Below are positions 52,056 through 60,756 of a stretch of 64,000 nucleotides of DNA, piece by piece. Position 1 is the stretch's first letter, and each line of letters begins with the position of its first letter. The position numbers and the translations under genes are program-made. The stretch covers positions 402,839 to 466,838 of the forward strand of contig NZ_JAIUCY010000005.1 in the NCBI RefSeq assembly GCF_020179755.1, read 5' to 3'. The notes under the pieces are model-generated. The model was not told where the DNA came from. It saw only the letters and a list, made by a program, of their open reading frames with translations, and made no database searches. Source of the stretch: Herbaspirillum sp. alder98. Lineage in GTDB: Bacteria; Pseudomonadota; Gammaproteobacteria; Burkholderiales; Burkholderiaceae_D.

Positions 52056-52649
52056 GTGGTGAAGAGCCGCTCAGAGATGGTTGAAGAAACCCGATCCAAG
52101 CTGATCCAGGCGGCACGCAGGTCGTTCGCGATTCACGGGTATGCCAATGCGTCGATGGACGAGCTCACGGCCGAAGCGGGATTGACCCGTGGCGCGCTCT
52201 ATCATCATTTTGGCGACAAGAAAGGGCTGTTGCAGGCCGTCGTCGATCAGATCGACACCGAGATGGCAGACAAGGCGCACGCCCTCAGCGCCAAGGAAAA
52301 GAATATGTGGAAGCGGCTGCTGGCCGAAGCCATTGCCTATATCGAAATGGCGCTGGAGCCAGAGATACAGCGCATCATGCTGCGCGACGGTCCTGCCGTT
52401 CTGGGCGATCCATCACAATGGCCGAGCCAGAACGTTTGCCTGGGAAGAACCATGGAGGGGCTGCATAGCCTGATCGAGGCCGGTGTCATCAAACCGGTGG
52501 ATACCGAGGCTACCGCCCGCCTGCTCAACGGCGCGGCGCTCAACGCGGCGATGTGGATCGCGTCGTCGGACGATCCCAAAGTGGTGTACGGCAAGGCAGT
52601 CGAGGCATTCAGGCACCTGGCAAATGGCCTGTTGCAGACACCGACCTGA
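52056..52649 (+). CDS. TetR family transcriptional regulator
   Basis: This is a 197-residue TetR-type repressor. The HTH lies at about residues 8-55 (KLIQAARRSFAIHGYANASMDELTAEAGLTRGALYHHFGDKKGLLQAVVDQ). The C-terminal domain resembles the TetR_C_6-like group (EIQRIMLRDGPAVLGDPSQW). The GTG at 52056 is chosen because AGGAGA ends 5 bases upstream; the frame further upstream runs through the operators. It is divergent from the RidA-family gene and has three matching palindromes before it. It probably represses both genes. Confidence 0.9.
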   Translation: MVKSRSEMVEETRSKLIQAARRSFAIHGYANASMDELTAEAGLTRGALYHHFGDKKGLLQAVVDQIDTEMADKAHALSAKEKNMWKRLLAEAIAYIEMALEPEIQRIMLRDGPAVLGDPSQWPSQNVCLGRTMEGLHSLIEAGVIKPVDTEATARLLNGAALNAAMWIASSDDPKVVYGKAVEAFRHLANGLLQTPT

Positions 52650-52757
52650 AAGCGGCCCTCTCGCCAGCAGGATGGCGGCTATTGTGCAAGAATCGACAGC
52701 CGCAGCCAGCACTTGGTAGCGCAATTTCCCCTCCCGTCTTATTGAAGAGAGTAGGCG

Positions 52758-53594
52758 ATGCTGTTCAGAGTTCTGCATTACTTTCTGCCACTGTTACTCG
52801 TCAGCTTACTAAGTCAGGCCGCTCTTGCCGCCGACCAGATCATCTGGGGAAAACACCACGTGCCGCCCTACATGATCCGGGAGGGCGCGCTGGCGAATCA
52901 AGGCATTTTCGACCTGACTCTCAATGTTCTCAAGGATCATCTTCCCCAGTACGAACACATGGAACTGGCCGCGCCGTTCCCGCGCGTGATCAGCGAAATC
53001 AAGCGAGGAAGTCATTGGTGCTATATCGGCACCTTGAAGACACCGGAACGCGAAGGCGATGGTTATTTCTCGTTACCCACTTCGATTTTTCTTCCGCTGC
53101 GCATCATCGTGCGCCGCGACCGCGTGGCCCAATTCCAGGGGCCGCAATCGCTGCAGGCGCTGTTAAGGAACCGCCAGCTTGTCACTTCAGTGATGCGCAA
53201 CCGATCCTATAGTCCGACGGTGGACAGGCTGCTAGCCGCCTACCCGCCGAAAGAATTCTATTCGGAGCAGGCCGAAGCCATCAGCATGTTATTGGCCGGA
53301 CGCCTGGATTACATGATCGAATTACCGCTGCTGGCATCTGACCAGGCCCGCCTCATGGGCCACCCCGGAGAGCTGGTTGCCATCCCCACCCAGGAAGCCG
53401 ATGAAGTCGTCTTCAATCGGGTGATGTGTCCAAAGAACGAGTGGGGCCGAAAAGTGATAGCGCAGGTCAACATCGTGCTGAACGAAAATCGCGACAAACC
53501 CTATTACAGAAGCATCGTGGAAAAGTGGCATGACCCTGCCTCTGTGGCCGAGATTCGCAAGATCTACGACACGGTGTTTCTCAAGACGCCATAA
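52758..53594 (+). CDS. Periplasmic solute-binding-like protein (TIGR02285 type)
   Basis: This is a 278-residue exported protein of the amino-acid-binding fold. A signal peptide covers residues 1-24, ending AALA. ADQIIWGKHHVPPYMIREG is the usual start of the TIGR02285 family, and HWCYIGTLKTPEREGDGYFSLP also matches. The AGG before the ATG is weak. No permease or ATPase is next to it, so it may be an orphan sensor or binding protein rather than a transporter part. It lies between the TetR gene and a convergent SDR gene. The ligand is unknown. Confidence 0.85.
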   Translation: MLFRVLHYFLPLLLVSLLSQAALAADQIIWGKHHVPPYMIREGALANQGIFDLTLNVLKDHLPQYEHMELAAPFPRVISEIKRGSHWCYIGTLKTPEREGDGYFSLPTSIFLPLRIIVRRDRVAQFQGPQSLQALLRNRQLVTSVMRNRSYSPTVDRLLAAYPPKEFYSEQAEAISMLLAGRLDYMIELPLLASDQARLMGHPGELVAIPTQEADEVVFNRVMCPKNEWGRKVIAQVNIVLNENRDKPYYRSIVEKWHDPASVAEIRKIYDTVFLKTP

Positions 53595-53648
53595 CTCCAT
53601 CGCGAAACTAATCAAAGCCGCCAACCACCAAAGCAGACCCGATTTGGC

Positions 53649-54482
53649 TCACCCATCGGTCGAGATCGTCACCGCTTCCCAGGCTTGCATCTCATCCTCG
53701 AATTCCGCCAACTTCTGTCGAACCAACCTCAACGCATCGCTCCCCAGCAACAGATGCGCTGGTGGAGATGGCGCGGCAATCAACGCCAGGATCGCACGCG
53801 CAGCCTTCAGCGGGTCTCCCAGCTGCTTGCCGCTTTTGGCCATCCGCGCGGCACGCACCGAATCAAATACTGCATCGTAGTCAGGGATCGACCGGGGTGT
53901 TCGCACCATCGATCGGCCGGCCCAGTCGGTACGGAACGACCCGGGCGCTACAGCGGTGACGGCGATGCCCAAGGGCTTGAGTTCCTTGCCCAGTGCTTCT
54001 GAAATACCCTCCAGGGCGAATTTGCTGCCGCAGTAGTAGGCAATCCCGGGCATCGTTGTGTGCCCACCCATGGATGTGATATTGATGACGTGGCCGCAAC
54101 GGCGGCTGCGCATGAAGGGCAACACTGCCCGGGTGACGGCAACGGCGCCAAAGACATTCACATCGAACTGCTGCCGCAGCTCTGCCAATGGGGATTCTTC
54201 CAGCACACCCTCATGACCATATCCGGCATTGTTGACCAGCACATCGATCGGCCCCACCGTGGCTTCGACTTCAGCCACGACACCGTCGATGCCATCGAAA
54301 TCGGTCACATCGAGTACGCGACAATAGGCGGCATCGGCAGACAACGCCTCGAAGTCTTGTCTTGCCTGCTCAGCCCTGACGGTGCCGACCACCGTATGTC
54401 CGGCCGCCAATGCCTCCTGCGCGAGGGCGCGGCCAAAACCGCTGCTGACTCCGGTAATGAAAAGAATCTTGCTGGCCGCCAT
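53649..54482 (-). CDS. Short-chain dehydrogenase/reductase (SDR)
   Basis: This is a 277-residue SDR with TGVSSGFGRALAQEALAAGH near residue 10, NNAGYGHEGVLEESPL near residue 85, the catalytic Ser in NITSMGG, and YYCGSKFALEGISEAL near residue 152. It is related to the retinol-dehydrogenase-like group. AGGAGA lies 6 bases before the ATG. It is divergent from an AraC gene at 54575, with 92 bases between starts. The same arrangement, with a related SDR and a different AraC, recurs at 56212-57991. The AraC protein probably induces it. Confidence 0.9.
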   Translation of the reverse strand: MAASKILFITGVSSGFGRALAQEALAAGHTVVGTVRAEQARQDFEALSADAAYCRVLDVTDFDGIDGVVAEVEATVGPIDVLVNNAGYGHEGVLEESPLAELRQQFDVNVFGAVAVTRAVLPFMRSRRCGHVINITSMGGHTTMPGIAYYCGSKFALEGISEALGKELKPLGIAVTAVAPGSFRTDWAGRSMVRTPRSIPDYDAVFDSVRAARMAKSGKQLGDPLKAARAILALIAAPSPPAHLLLGSDALRLVRQKLAEFEDEMQAWEAVTISTDG

Positions 54483-54574
54483 GCTGTCTCTCCTGAATTA
54501 AGTCTGGAGATGCATAATAATCAGCCACAATATAATAAATAAGCTCAGTTAGCCTCTGATCATTGCCTAAAACT

Positions 54575-55546
54575 ATGCAAGAAAGATCCGCTTCGGATTC
54601 ACCGCCCTCATTATCCGATCCCACCCAAAAGCGCATCCAGGCACTGTTACGCACGCTGGCGCCTGAGGAAGGCTATAACTTGACGGCCATCCCCAGCGTT
54701 CGCATTCTGCGTTCGGATCGGGCACTGTCGCGCACGCCGGTCCTGTACGATCCGGGTGTCGTGATCGTGTGCCAGGGACGCAAACGCGGCTTCTTTGGCG
54801 ACGAGCTCTATGTCTATGACGAGCATCACTACCTGGCCGTATCGGTGCCGGTTCCCTTCAGCATGGAAACAGAAGCGTCGGCCGAGCGACCATTGCTTGC
54901 TTTGTACCTGCATCTCGATTTCACGCTGGCCGCGGAGCTCTCCGAACAGATAGACCAGCAAGCCATGCCCGACCAGGTCAGCGCCCCGCGAAGCATGATG
55001 GCGACCCGCATGGATGAAACGATGCAAGCATCGGTATTACGCTTTCTGGAGGCAATGCAACGCCCGCTCGAAGCCGCAGTGTTAGGGCGAGGCTTGTTGC
55101 GAGAGATCTATTTTCGCGTGTTGACAGGTGAACAAGGCGCGCCCTTGCGTAAAGCGCTGGCGATGCGCGGCCAGTTCGGCAAGATTGCCCGATCCTTGCG
55201 CCTGATTCATGCCGGCTACACGCAAGCGCTCGACGTGTCGCGTCTGGCTGGCGAAGCGGGCATGAGTGAACCGAGTTTCTACAGCAACTTCAAGGCGATC
55301 ACACAGATGTCACCCATGCAATATGTGAAGTCGACCCGCCTGCATCAGGCGCGCCTGCTGATGGTTCGCCAGAGCCTGACGGCCCAGGCGGCAAGCCTCG
55401 CGGTGGGCTATACCAGCACGTCGCAGTTCAGCAGGGAATTCAGGCGATTGTTTGGCCTGACGCCCGCGGCCGAAGCCCGGCGAATGCGCGATAGCTTCGC
55501 CCTTCCCGAGCCATTTGCCGACGCCGTCTATGTTTCGTCGCACTAA
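54575..55546 (+). CDS. AraC family transcriptional regulator (AraC_N type)
   Basis: This is a 323-residue AraC-type regulator. The N-terminal domain has RALSRTPVLYDPGVVIVCQGRKRGFFGDELYVYDEHHYLAVSVPVPF (about residues 45-95), typical of the AraC_N group. The DNA-binding part is at about 215-310, with LDVSRLAGEAGMSEPSFYSNFKAITQMSPMQYVKSTRLHQARLLM. The ATG at 54575 is preferred over a TTG four codons upstream. It is divergent from the SDR gene at 53649 and probably controls it. The ligand is unknown. Confidence 0.9.
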   Translation: MQERSASDSPPSLSDPTQKRIQALLRTLAPEEGYNLTAIPSVRILRSDRALSRTPVLYDPGVVIVCQGRKRGFFGDELYVYDEHHYLAVSVPVPFSMETEASAERPLLALYLHLDFTLAAELSEQIDQQAMPDQVSAPRSMMATRMDETMQASVLRFLEAMQRPLEAAVLGRGLLREIYFRVLTGEQGAPLRKALAMRGQFGKIARSLRLIHAGYTQALDVSRLAGEAGMSEPSFYSNFKAITQMSPMQYVKSTRLHQARLLMVRQSLTAQAASLAVGYTSTSQFSREFRRLFGLTPAAEARRMRDSFALPEPFADAVYVSSH

Positions 55547-55655
55547 AATGAGATATCCGCTGACGCTGTTATCCGGCGTTGTCCGCGCTTGTATACCAGT
55601 GGAAGTTGCTCATCCGTGGTACAAAGCTGTATCCCTTTCGATCTGGAGTAGCTAT

Positions 55656-55823
55656 ATGCATCAGCGATACAACGAAAGTACGGCAAACCTGAAGGAGCTG
55701 ATGACCGTCGCTCCTATCAACCCCGAAGTCCACGCGGCCCTTCTGCGTGGCAAAGTCGATACCCGCCGTTTAATGGAAGATGCAAGGGAAGACGCCCGGC
55801 AACGCAGCGAAGAAGTGCTCTAG
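55656..55823 (+). CDS. Small hypothetical protein, 55 residues
   Basis: This encodes a 55-residue charged protein: MHQRYNESTANLKELM, then a helical C-terminal segment ending DAREDARQRSEEVL. GGAG lies 7 bases before the ATG, which supports translation. It has no signal or membrane segment. It follows an AraC gene by 109 bases and precedes a second small gene. I do not recognise a family. A longer in-frame start at 55515 would overlap the AraC gene and is unlikely. Confidence 0.5.
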   Translation: MHQRYNESTANLKELMTVAPINPEVHAALLRGKVDTRRLMEDAREDARQRSEEVL

Positions 55824-55995
55824 CACATCCTGCACCAGGGCATCTGGCTAAAGCCGCCGGGAGTATTATCGTTCTGCCAATAGAACACCCCGGAGTTTGA
55901 CACTACAATCACGCCTGTCCTAACATGACCATCGCCGCGCTCGACGCGGCTTTTGCCGTGCAAGAACCAGCATGGTGCTGGTCGTTGGAGAAACC

Positions 55996-56118
55996 ATGAA
56001 CAATCGCCTGAAAAAGAAACTGATTTACCGCCGTCACCACATTGGCCTGCTGATCGCGGCAATCGAATCGCTGCAGAACCTGGAAGAATCTTTCCATGAG
56101 TCCGAGGCTGCACGCTAA
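55996..56118 (+). CDS. Small basic protein, 40 residues
   Basis: This encodes a 40-residue peptide, MNNRLKKKLIYRRHHIG, followed by an amphipathic helix LLIAAIESLQNLEESF. TTGGAGAAACC gives a good ribosome site 5 bases before the ATG. A strong terminator follows 18 bases after its stop codon, so it has the look of an independently expressed gene. I do not recognise a family. Highly basic start plus helix suggests nucleic-acid or membrane interaction, but this is speculative. Confidence 0.5.
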   Translation: MNNRLKKKLIYRRHHIGLLIAAIESLQNLEESFHESEAAR

Positions 56119-56136
56119 GTAGTCCAGGTGAATAGA

Positions 56137-56163
56137 AAAACCGGCCTTGCGAAGGCCGGTTTT
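56137..56163 (+). terminator. Intrinsic terminator
   Basis: AAAACCGGCCTT-GCG-AAGGCCGGTTTT is a perfect 12-bp stem with a 3-base loop, flanked by A and T tracts. It ends the small gene at 55996 and may also serve the convergent SDR gene at 56212. Confidence 0.9.
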
Positions 56164-56211
56164 GCATTTCATGGCAGGAAAGCCTCCCCGACGTCGGGCC
56201 CAGGCCTCAAT

Positions 56212-56958
56212 CTAACCCCTCTTGAACCACTCAATCGCGTCCGCCCCGGCAGGCACGCGGAACGCAGTCGCGCTGTCGTGGACCGCTTGCCAGATCACTT
56301 CAGCCACATCAGCGGCATGCGTGACCGGCCCATCGTAATTCTGGAAGCCCGATAAAACCGCCTGCATGGTGGGCGCGTAGTCGTCGGGAAACGACTGCGT
56401 CACCCTGGCGTGCGCATTACTGGCAAACGGGGTTTCCGGCGCCATGCCCGGCAGCACCACGCCCACCCTGATGTTGAATTCCTTCAACTCCAGCGCCAAC
56501 GATGCAGTGAATGCAACAATCGCGGCCTTGCTTGCCGTGTAGACCGGCAGTAACGGCAATGATGTCAACGTCACCGACGAGGCTACGTTGATCACAACAC
56601 CCGCCTTGCGCGCGCGAAACTGTGGCAGCAGCGCCTGCGTCACAGCCATCGTACCGAAAGTGTTAGTCTCGAATACCTCGCGCACGGCATCCATCGAAGT
56701 GCTTTCGAATGGCCCCAGCATGCCCACGCCGGCGTTGTTCACCAACACATCCACCGGCCCTGCTGCTTCGACCGCACGGCGGATGCTATCGGCGTCGGTG
56801 ACGTCCAGCTGCAGCAACTTCAGATGCGCGGAGCTGGGTAACACATCGTCGCGCGGCGTACGCATGGTGGCAATGACGGTCCAGTCGCGATCCAGAAAGT
56901 ATTTGGCGGTTTCCAGGCCGAAGCCGGAAGAGCAGCCAGTGATTAATACGGTTTTCAT
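56212..56958 (-). CDS. Short-chain dehydrogenase/reductase (SDR)
   Basis: This is a 248-residue SDR with TGCSSGFGLETAKYF near residue 8, NNAGVGMLGPFESTSMDAVREVF near residue 82, the catalytic Ser in NVASSVTLT, and YTASKAAIVAFTASL near residue 147. AGGA lies 5 bases before the ATG at 56958. It is divergent from the AraC gene at 57053 with 94 bases between starts. It is related to the SDR encoded at 53649, and the paired layout is the same. Substrate unknown; the family often uses ketones or aldehydes. Confidence 0.9.
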   Translation of the reverse strand: MKTVLITGCSSGFGLETAKYFLDRDWTVIATMRTPRDDVLPSSAHLKLLQLDVTDADSIRRAVEAAGPVDVLVNNAGVGMLGPFESTSMDAVREVFETNTFGTMAVTQALLPQFRARKAGVVINVASSVTLTSLPLLPVYTASKAAIVAFTASLALELKEFNIRVGVVLPGMAPETPFASNAHARVTQSFPDDYAPTMQAVLSGFQNYDGPVTHAADVAEVIWQAVHDSATAFRVPAGADAIEWFKRG

Positions 56959-57052
56959 GAGCGTCCTTTCAACTTGAGAGCCCCCACGATAGCCGGCATC
57001 TTTCAAACCATCTACAATCAGAAGTCCTATTTTTGTTTGCAACAGTCCATCT

Positions 57053-57991
57053 ATGGTCGACCCTCTGACGTCAGTTGTCACCCTGCTCCAACCCAAGATG
57101 GCGTATTCGAAGATCGTGACCGGCGCCGGGCGCTGGGGGGTGCGCGGCGAGTTCGACGATGCGCCCTTGTGCTGCTGCGTCGTGCTCGAAGGAAAAATGC
57201 GCTACACGGTCGATGCGACGCACATCGTCGTTGAAGCCGGTGACTTCCTGCTGATTCCATCGATGGCGACATTCTCGGCAACCAGTTTCGACCCGCCTGC
57301 CGACGATGAATGGCAATTGGCGCCTGCATTGCTGGAAAACGGAGAACATCGCAATGGCTTGCTGTCGGTCGATGCCGAGGTGCGAACGCTGGTGGGCTTT
57401 TGCCAGTTGACGTCTCCAGACTCGGCGTTGCTTTTGACGCTACTACCAAAGCTGGTTCATATACGGGGCGACCAGCGCCTGTCTTCGCTGGTGCAGTTAG
57501 TCATCGACGAATCTCGATCTCAGCGCGCCGCGCGCGAAGTGGTGCTCGAACGTCTGCTGGAAGTGATGCTGATCGAAGCGCTGCGCTCGTCAAGCAATGC
57601 GATAACGTCGCCGGGCCTGTTGCGCGGACTTGCCGACGTCCGCCTGGCGAGTGCCATACGCCGCATCCATGAAACTCCGCAAGAACCGTGGACCGTAGCG
57701 CTGATGGCAAAAGAGTCGGCGCTTTCGCGCTCGGCATTTTTCGAGCGGTTCAGCGCCGCCCTGGGTGTCACTCCGATGGACTATCTGCTGTCGTGGCGGA
57801 TGGCGTTGGCGAGGAATTTCCTGGCCCGGGGAAAAGCCATCGCAGAAGTGGCCGCCCTGGTGGGCTACAGTTCATCCAGCACCTTTACCGTCGCCTTCAC
57901 CCGTCACACCGGAATGCCTCCGGGCCAATACGCCAGATCACGACAGAGTGCGGTCGGCGGCAATGCCGTCACGGCGTTGGCAGCGTCGTGA
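57053..57991 (+). CDS. AraC family transcriptional regulator (cupin_6 type)
   Basis: This is a 312-residue AraC-type regulator. The N-terminal cupin (about 5-180) starts PLTSVVTLLQPKMAYSKIVTGAG and contains CCCVVLEGKMRYTVDATHIVVEAGDFLLIPS. The HTH pair is at about 205-300 (VALMAKESALSRSAFFERFSAALGVTPMDYLLSWRMALARNFLARG). The three consecutive Cys near residue 45 are unusual and could be redox-active. It is divergent from the SDR gene at 56212 and probably controls it. It is of a different AraC subgroup from the one at 54575, so the two modules arose separately. Confidence 0.9.
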   Translation: MVDPLTSVVTLLQPKMAYSKIVTGAGRWGVRGEFDDAPLCCCVVLEGKMRYTVDATHIVVEAGDFLLIPSMATFSATSFDPPADDEWQLAPALLENGEHRNGLLSVDAEVRTLVGFCQLTSPDSALLLTLLPKLVHIRGDQRLSSLVQLVIDESRSQRAAREVVLERLLEVMLIEALRSSSNAITSPGLLRGLADVRLASAIRRIHETPQEPWTVALMAKESALSRSAFFERFSAALGVTPMDYLLSWRMALARNFLARGKAIAEVAALVGYSSSSTFTVAFTRHTGMPPGQYARSRQSAVGGNAVTALAAS

Positions 57992-58150
57992 ACCTCTTAT
58001 TTCCTTGATCGACAGGCCGACCTTGTTTCAACTGAAATAATGGCCGCCGGCATTGACATCGAACGGTAACCGGGCCGGGGCAAGATACATCCAACCCGAA
58101 ACGAAACAGCGGATCGGACAACCCGGAACCGACTCACCAAGGAGAACATC

Positions 58151-58309
58151 ATGCGCATCATCACCGCCACCACCGCCGCAATCGCCCTCACCCTCTTCGC
58201 CACCGCTGCCCGCGCCGACAGCATCTTCACCGGCGCCATGGACTACGAATCGCCGATCGCCATGATCCTCCACGTGGGCGCCCGCCTTGTCGGGAAGATG
58301 TTCTCCTGA
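58151..58309 (+). CDS. Small exported protein, 52 residues
   Basis: This encodes a 52-residue protein with a clear signal peptide (IITATTAAIALTLFATAARA) and about 30 mature residues ending HVGARLVGKMFS. AAGGAG lies about 8 bases before the ATG. A terminator follows 28 bases after the stop codon. It is therefore probably a genuine independent gene. The mature part contains DSIFTGAMDYESPI and has no Cys. The role is unknown; periplasmic peptides of this size can modify membrane enzymes or signal stress. Confidence 0.6.
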   Translation: MRIITATTAAIALTLFATAARADSIFTGAMDYESPIAMILHVGARLVGKMFS

Positions 58310-58336
58310 AAAGGATTCGCCGCCGAGGGCTAAAAG

Positions 58337-58369
58337 AAGGCTGGACTTAGGTCCAGCCTTTATTTTTTC
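58337..58369 (+). terminator. Intrinsic terminator
   Basis: AAGGCTGGAC-TTAG-GTCCAGCCTT is a perfect 10-bp stem (58337-58360) followed by a T-rich tail TATTTTTT. It ends the small exported-protein gene. Confidence 0.92.
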
Positions 58370-58894
58370 TGGCCGACATGCCTCTTGATGACGCCATGCT
58401 GACGAAATGCTGACGCGCCGTGTATCAGCCAACTAACACCAGGTCTGGCAATGCAAACGAGCGAGCCGATTTATAACGCGGTACGCACCTTTTTTCTTTA
58501 CTTTGATTTACCATTAATGAATAGAAAGGGCGAGCCTGGGGAGTCGCCTGCAAACAAAAACTAACTACATCCACGGCATCCGAATCATGAAAAATAACGA
58601 AATTCGCCTGCAACCACGTCCGCTCCTGCGTGCGCCCCCTGTTTCCTCTCGCCCTGATATTCCAATCGCGATTCAGCAATAAATTTTTGCTGTTGATGCG
58701 AAACGCGTAGCCATCCCCGGAATTTGGATCGGGACGCTTTTTCGCGTGCCGACACCGGATAGATTCATCTGCCAGGGCTTCATTACCTGCATGCCGATAC
58801 ACGTGCTGTGCCAGGCCCAGCCTGACCATCGCCTGTCTGCGGGCGGGGTCGCTCCACGCTCGACAAGATTTCTCACCCACCACAAAAAAACGCC
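58370..58894. other. Intergenic region with no gene seen
   Basis: This 525-bp gap separates the small exported protein from a lipoprotein gene. An open frame on the minus strand (58425-58937) has no ribosome site and no family-like sequence, so I do not call it. The 3' end before 58895 contains short AT-rich stretches and probably the lipoprotein promoter. Confidence 0.55.
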
Positions 58895-59635
58895 ATGACA
58901 CGCCAAATGCTTCGCATCTTTCGCACCCTCTGTGCATTGACCATCGCTACTGTCCTCACCACCGGATGCATCACCGCCAACAAACAAGCGCTTGCTCCCA
59001 ACAACGTCGCGGCGCTCAAAGAACAAGGCGTGGTGGCGACTTCGCGCGAGAAGAAGCCTGACTTCGCCGCCATGACTGCCGGTCGCGCCACGTTCGGGTT
59101 GATTGGTGCGTTCGTCATGATCTCCGAAGGCAATACGCTGGTTGCCGAAAACGGGATCACCGACCCCGCCAACGAGATTGCCATCTCGCTGGTCAATAAC
59201 TTGTCGAACCGTTATGGCACGAAAAGCGCTGTCGCTACCATCCCCGTAACAGGTGACGATATTTCCAACCTCTCCGTCGCCCCTGCCGCGCGCTACATCG
59301 TCGACGTCCAGACCATCAATTGGGGCTTCGCGTACTTCCCCACCAATTGGACGCACTACCGCATCCACTACGCGGTCAAGGCCAAGCTGTTCGACGCGCA
59401 AACCAAGACACTACTGGCAGAAGGCTTCTGCAGGCGCTTCCCGGAGGAGACTCCAACCAGCCCAGGCTACGATCAGATGCTGGCGGACAAGGCCGCAATG
59501 ATCAAGGCGGCGATGGCGCAATGGCGAGACGAATGCACGGCGGAACTGCAAAAAGACATGTTCCCGACAGAGGCCACGGCAACCACCAACGCCACACCTG
59601 CGAACGCAACAGTAGTGTCTAAAGCCGGGACGTAA
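58895..59635 (+). CDS. Predicted lipoprotein
   Basis: This is a 246-residue lipoprotein. The lipobox LTTGC places the lipidated Cys at residue 25 after a hydrophobic signal. The mature protein has no recognised domain; it contains ARYIVDVQTINWGFAYFPTNWTHYRIHYAVKAKLFDA and a C-terminal Ala/Thr-rich tail. It begins a rightward run with DUF2167 and M50 genes, 101 bases before the next start. The lipid anchor places it in the outer or inner membrane facing the periplasm. The NWGFAYFPTNWTHYRIHY region is rich in aromatics. Function unknown. Confidence 0.75.
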   Translation: MTRQMLRIFRTLCALTIATVLTTGCITANKQALAPNNVAALKEQGVVATSREKKPDFAAMTAGRATFGLIGAFVMISEGNTLVAENGITDPANEIAISLVNNLSNRYGTKSAVATIPVTGDDISNLSVAPAARYIVDVQTINWGFAYFPTNWTHYRIHYAVKAKLFDAQTKTLLAEGFCRRFPEETPTSPGYDQMLADKAAMIKAAMAQWRDECTAELQKDMFPTEATATTNATPANATVVSKAGT

Positions 59636-59736
59636 GCCCGGCTAAGTAAGAAGAAGAAAATCCAGGCCGATGATTCTGCCTGGATTCATGGCAGCAGTTA
59701 CCGCCACGCCAGAAATTAGAAAAAATAATTCCATCC

Positions 59737-60747
59737 ATGAAAACGCCACATCGTTTCTTCATTGCTTTTTCTGCATTCCTGATCCTCCTCTGTGGCAACG
59801 CCAATGCCTTGGATCAAGCGACCGAGGCCGAGCAGAAAGCTGCCGCACAGGAGGCTGAAAAGGTCCTCAAGCATGGCCCGGCCTCCATCGACATCCAGGA
59901 TCAGGCAAAGCTCGCCCTGCCAGCCAAGACCGCCTTCATCCCCTCGGCGGCGGCAGGCCGCTATCTGCGTTCTCTCGGCAACCGCGTCGATGACCAGGCA
60001 CTGGTCGGCATCATCCTGCCTACCGACGGCGCCAGTTCATGGATGAGCATACTGACCGTGGAAAAGGGCGGCTATGTGCGCGACGATGACGCCAAGGATT
60101 GGAAAGCAGACGATATCCTGAGCAGCCTCAAGGAAGGCACCGAAGCGGTCAATGCCGAGCGCAAGCAACACGGGATCCGCGAGATCGAAGTGACTGGTTG
60201 GGCCGAGGTACCCAAGTATGATGCGGTGACACACAAGTTGGTGTGGTCGGCCATCATCGGTGGCAAAGACAGGCACGATGCCGCTGCCGACCTCTCGGTG
60301 AATTACCGCACGTTAGCGTTGGGTCGTGAAGGCTATCTCTCGCTCACGATGGTCAGCTCATTGGATCAGCTTCAGCAATACAAGCCCATTGCACAACAAT
60401 TGCTTGCCGCGATCAGCTTCAATGATGGCAAGCGATACAGCGACTTCAACGCGTCCACCGACCATGTCGCCGAATACGGCCTGGCGGCCCTGGTTGCCGG
60501 CGTCGCGGTCAAGAAGCTGGGCCTGTTTGCCATCATCGCCGCGTTCGTTGCCAAGTTCTTCAAGGTGATCCTGTTGGCCGTCGTCGCCTTTGGCGCAGCC
60601 TTCAAGAAGTTCTTTACCGGCAAACCCAAGGCTGTGTCCCCTATCGTGTTTCCAGAGGATACGCCAGCTGCTGCGACGCCCGCCTTGCCGGCAACTGAAG
60701 CGCCGGCCACGCCGCCGTCGCCGCCCAGGCCAACCGATCCGCACTGA
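59737..60747 (+). CDS. DUF2167 membrane protein
   Basis: This is a 336-residue exported membrane protein. A signal peptide covers residues 1-24, then a soluble periplasmic part of about 220 residues with WAEVPKYDAVTHKLVWSAIIGGKD, characteristic of DUF2167. Membrane segments follow at about 248-293, and the last 42 residues form a Pro/Ala/Thr-rich tail. It is 10 bases from the M50 protease gene, so the two are certainly co-transcribed. DUF2167 has no proven function. The pairing suggests that it is a substrate, adaptor or regulator of the protease. Confidence 0.85.
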   Translation: MKTPHRFFIAFSAFLILLCGNANALDQATEAEQKAAAQEAEKVLKHGPASIDIQDQAKLALPAKTAFIPSAAAGRYLRSLGNRVDDQALVGIILPTDGASSWMSILTVEKGGYVRDDDAKDWKADDILSSLKEGTEAVNAERKQHGIREIEVTGWAEVPKYDAVTHKLVWSAIIGGKDRHDAAADLSVNYRTLALGREGYLSLTMVSSLDQLQQYKPIAQQLLAAISFNDGKRYSDFNASTDHVAEYGLAALVAGVAVKKLGLFAIIAAFVAKFFKVILLAVVAFGAAFKKFFTGKPKAVSPIVFPEDTPAAATPALPATEAPATPPSPPRPTDPH

Positions 60748-60756
60748 CCGGACATC

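Noticed and set aside
58425..58937. Minus-strand frame of 170 codons in the gap before the lipoprotein gene
   Set aside because: No ribosome site, no domain, mixed composition, and it overlaps the lipoprotein start. A faint likeness to a secretion pseudopilin end was not convincing.
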